A stretch of 64,000 nt of DNA from Leptotrichia hofstadii. GTDB taxonomy: Bacteria > Fusobacteriota > Fusobacteriia > Fusobacteriales > Leptotrichiaceae. Location of the stretch: NCBI RefSeq assembly GCF_007990525.1, contig NZ_AP019823.1, positions 992,001 through 1,056,000 on the forward strand, in the 5' to 3' direction. Positions 63,708-64,000 of this stretch are shown one piece after another. The first letter of the stretch is position 1. Every line of letters begins with the position of its first letter. A program made the position numbers and the translations under genes. Under the pieces are notes generated by a model that was given only the letters and a program-made list of their open reading frames with translations, was not told the DNA's origin and searched no databases.

Positions 63708-63823
63708 CGAGGATAAGTTTTTATATCTACATAGATTTATTAGTTTGATTTAAAAAATTAGAGAATAATTTTTGCAAAATAGACTAAACTTAAATGGTAT
63801 AAAAATCCAGAAAGAGGTGTAAA

Positions 63824-64000
63824 ATGGAAGAGAAAGAATTAAAAATTTCAGCAAAAGATATTTTTAAGGAAATAGAGAAAAAATATCAGGAAACGGCAAA
63901 AGAAATGATGGTTGCAGATGCTTCGGTCAATGCTTCAAAAGAAATAAAAATAACGGATAGCAAAATTGAAGGGATTCCGTATATTCCAAAAGGGAGAAAA
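63824..64000 (+). CDS. N-terminal part of a DUF1963/YwqG-like protein, cut by the window edge
   Basis: An ATG after AGAGGTG opens 59 codons to the window end without a stop. The text ends in KITDSKIEGIPYIPKGRK, which is the opening motif (K-x-G-x-P-Y-x-P) of the DUF1963/YwqG family. Another accessory protein in this cluster is therefore likely. Confidence 0.65.
   Translation, partial: MEEKELKISAKDIFKEIEKKYQETAKEMMVADASVNASKEIKITDSKIEGIPYIPKGRK

Overview
The window is very AT-rich, densely coded DNA. It most likely comes from a fusobacterium, probably Leptotrichia or a close relative. The main evidence is a FadA-type coiled-coil adhesin gene in a cluster with an OmpA-family protein, several outer-membrane barrel proteins ending in Phe or Leu, lipoproteins with tetratricopeptide/Sel1-type repeats, and clostridium-like metabolic genes in a diderm setting. 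The taxonomic call is inference; no rRNA or tRNA gene was seen.

Layout: 1-4.7 kb is accessory (a gene tail, a truncated secreted-protein remnant, a lipoprotein, an AAA-ATPase-like/PD-(D/E)XK protein, and a divergent flavin-reductase-like/regulator pair). 5-8.7 kb holds xseA and then a promoter-led three-gene operon: an AAA15/21-type ATPase, a small TOPRIM-like protein and a dCMP deaminase. This is the best candidate here for an undescribed system. 8.8-12.1 kb is an ECF vitamin-type transporter (S, fused A-A', T). 12.1-18.6 kb is housekeeping (ung, GNAT, a Cys/Met PLP enzyme, nuclease, obg, miaA, PTS EIIA). 18.9-21.1 kb is the FadA/OmpA envelope operon. 21.3-24 kb is a two-component system divergent from a small membrane protein. 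24.4-27.1 kb is a P-type Ca2+ ATPase. 27.3-29.6 kb is a 5-oxoproline module (DUF969-DUF979-pcp, minus strand). 29.9-33.8 kb has a secondary-alcohol dehydrogenase, a CobW-type GTPase and a MATE pump. 34.2-37.6 kb has repeat lipoproteins with small partners. 37.7-41.6 kb has an RclA-like flavoprotein, hemL and cobT. 41.9-44.8 kb has two barrel proteins and a decayed repeat-protein gene. 45.3-54.8 kb is branched-chain amino acid synthesis (ilvD, then ilvA-ilvB-ilvN-methyltransferase-racemase-leuA). 54.9-64 kb is accessory: DUF4865, small membrane proteins, two paralogous metallophosphoesterases, DUF4272, RidA, MORN, DUF2262-like and DUF1963-like proteins.

Less ordinary signals outside genes include: a dispersed hairpin element whose stem changes but stays paired while its GGCGAYTG loop is kept (13.6 and 47.9-48.2 kb, the latter as an inverted pair); a copy of the 3' end of leuA left downstream of the DUF4865 gene; a hairpin placed exactly between ribosome-binding site and start codon of the EIIA gene; a small overlapping ORF in front of pcp; two near-perfect palindromes upstream of a quinone reductase; and repeats upstream of the two-component target and the autotransporter-like gene. 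Many start codons were moved downstream of the longest possible ORF because a clear Shine-Dalgarno sequence sits before an internal ATG, GTG or TTG.
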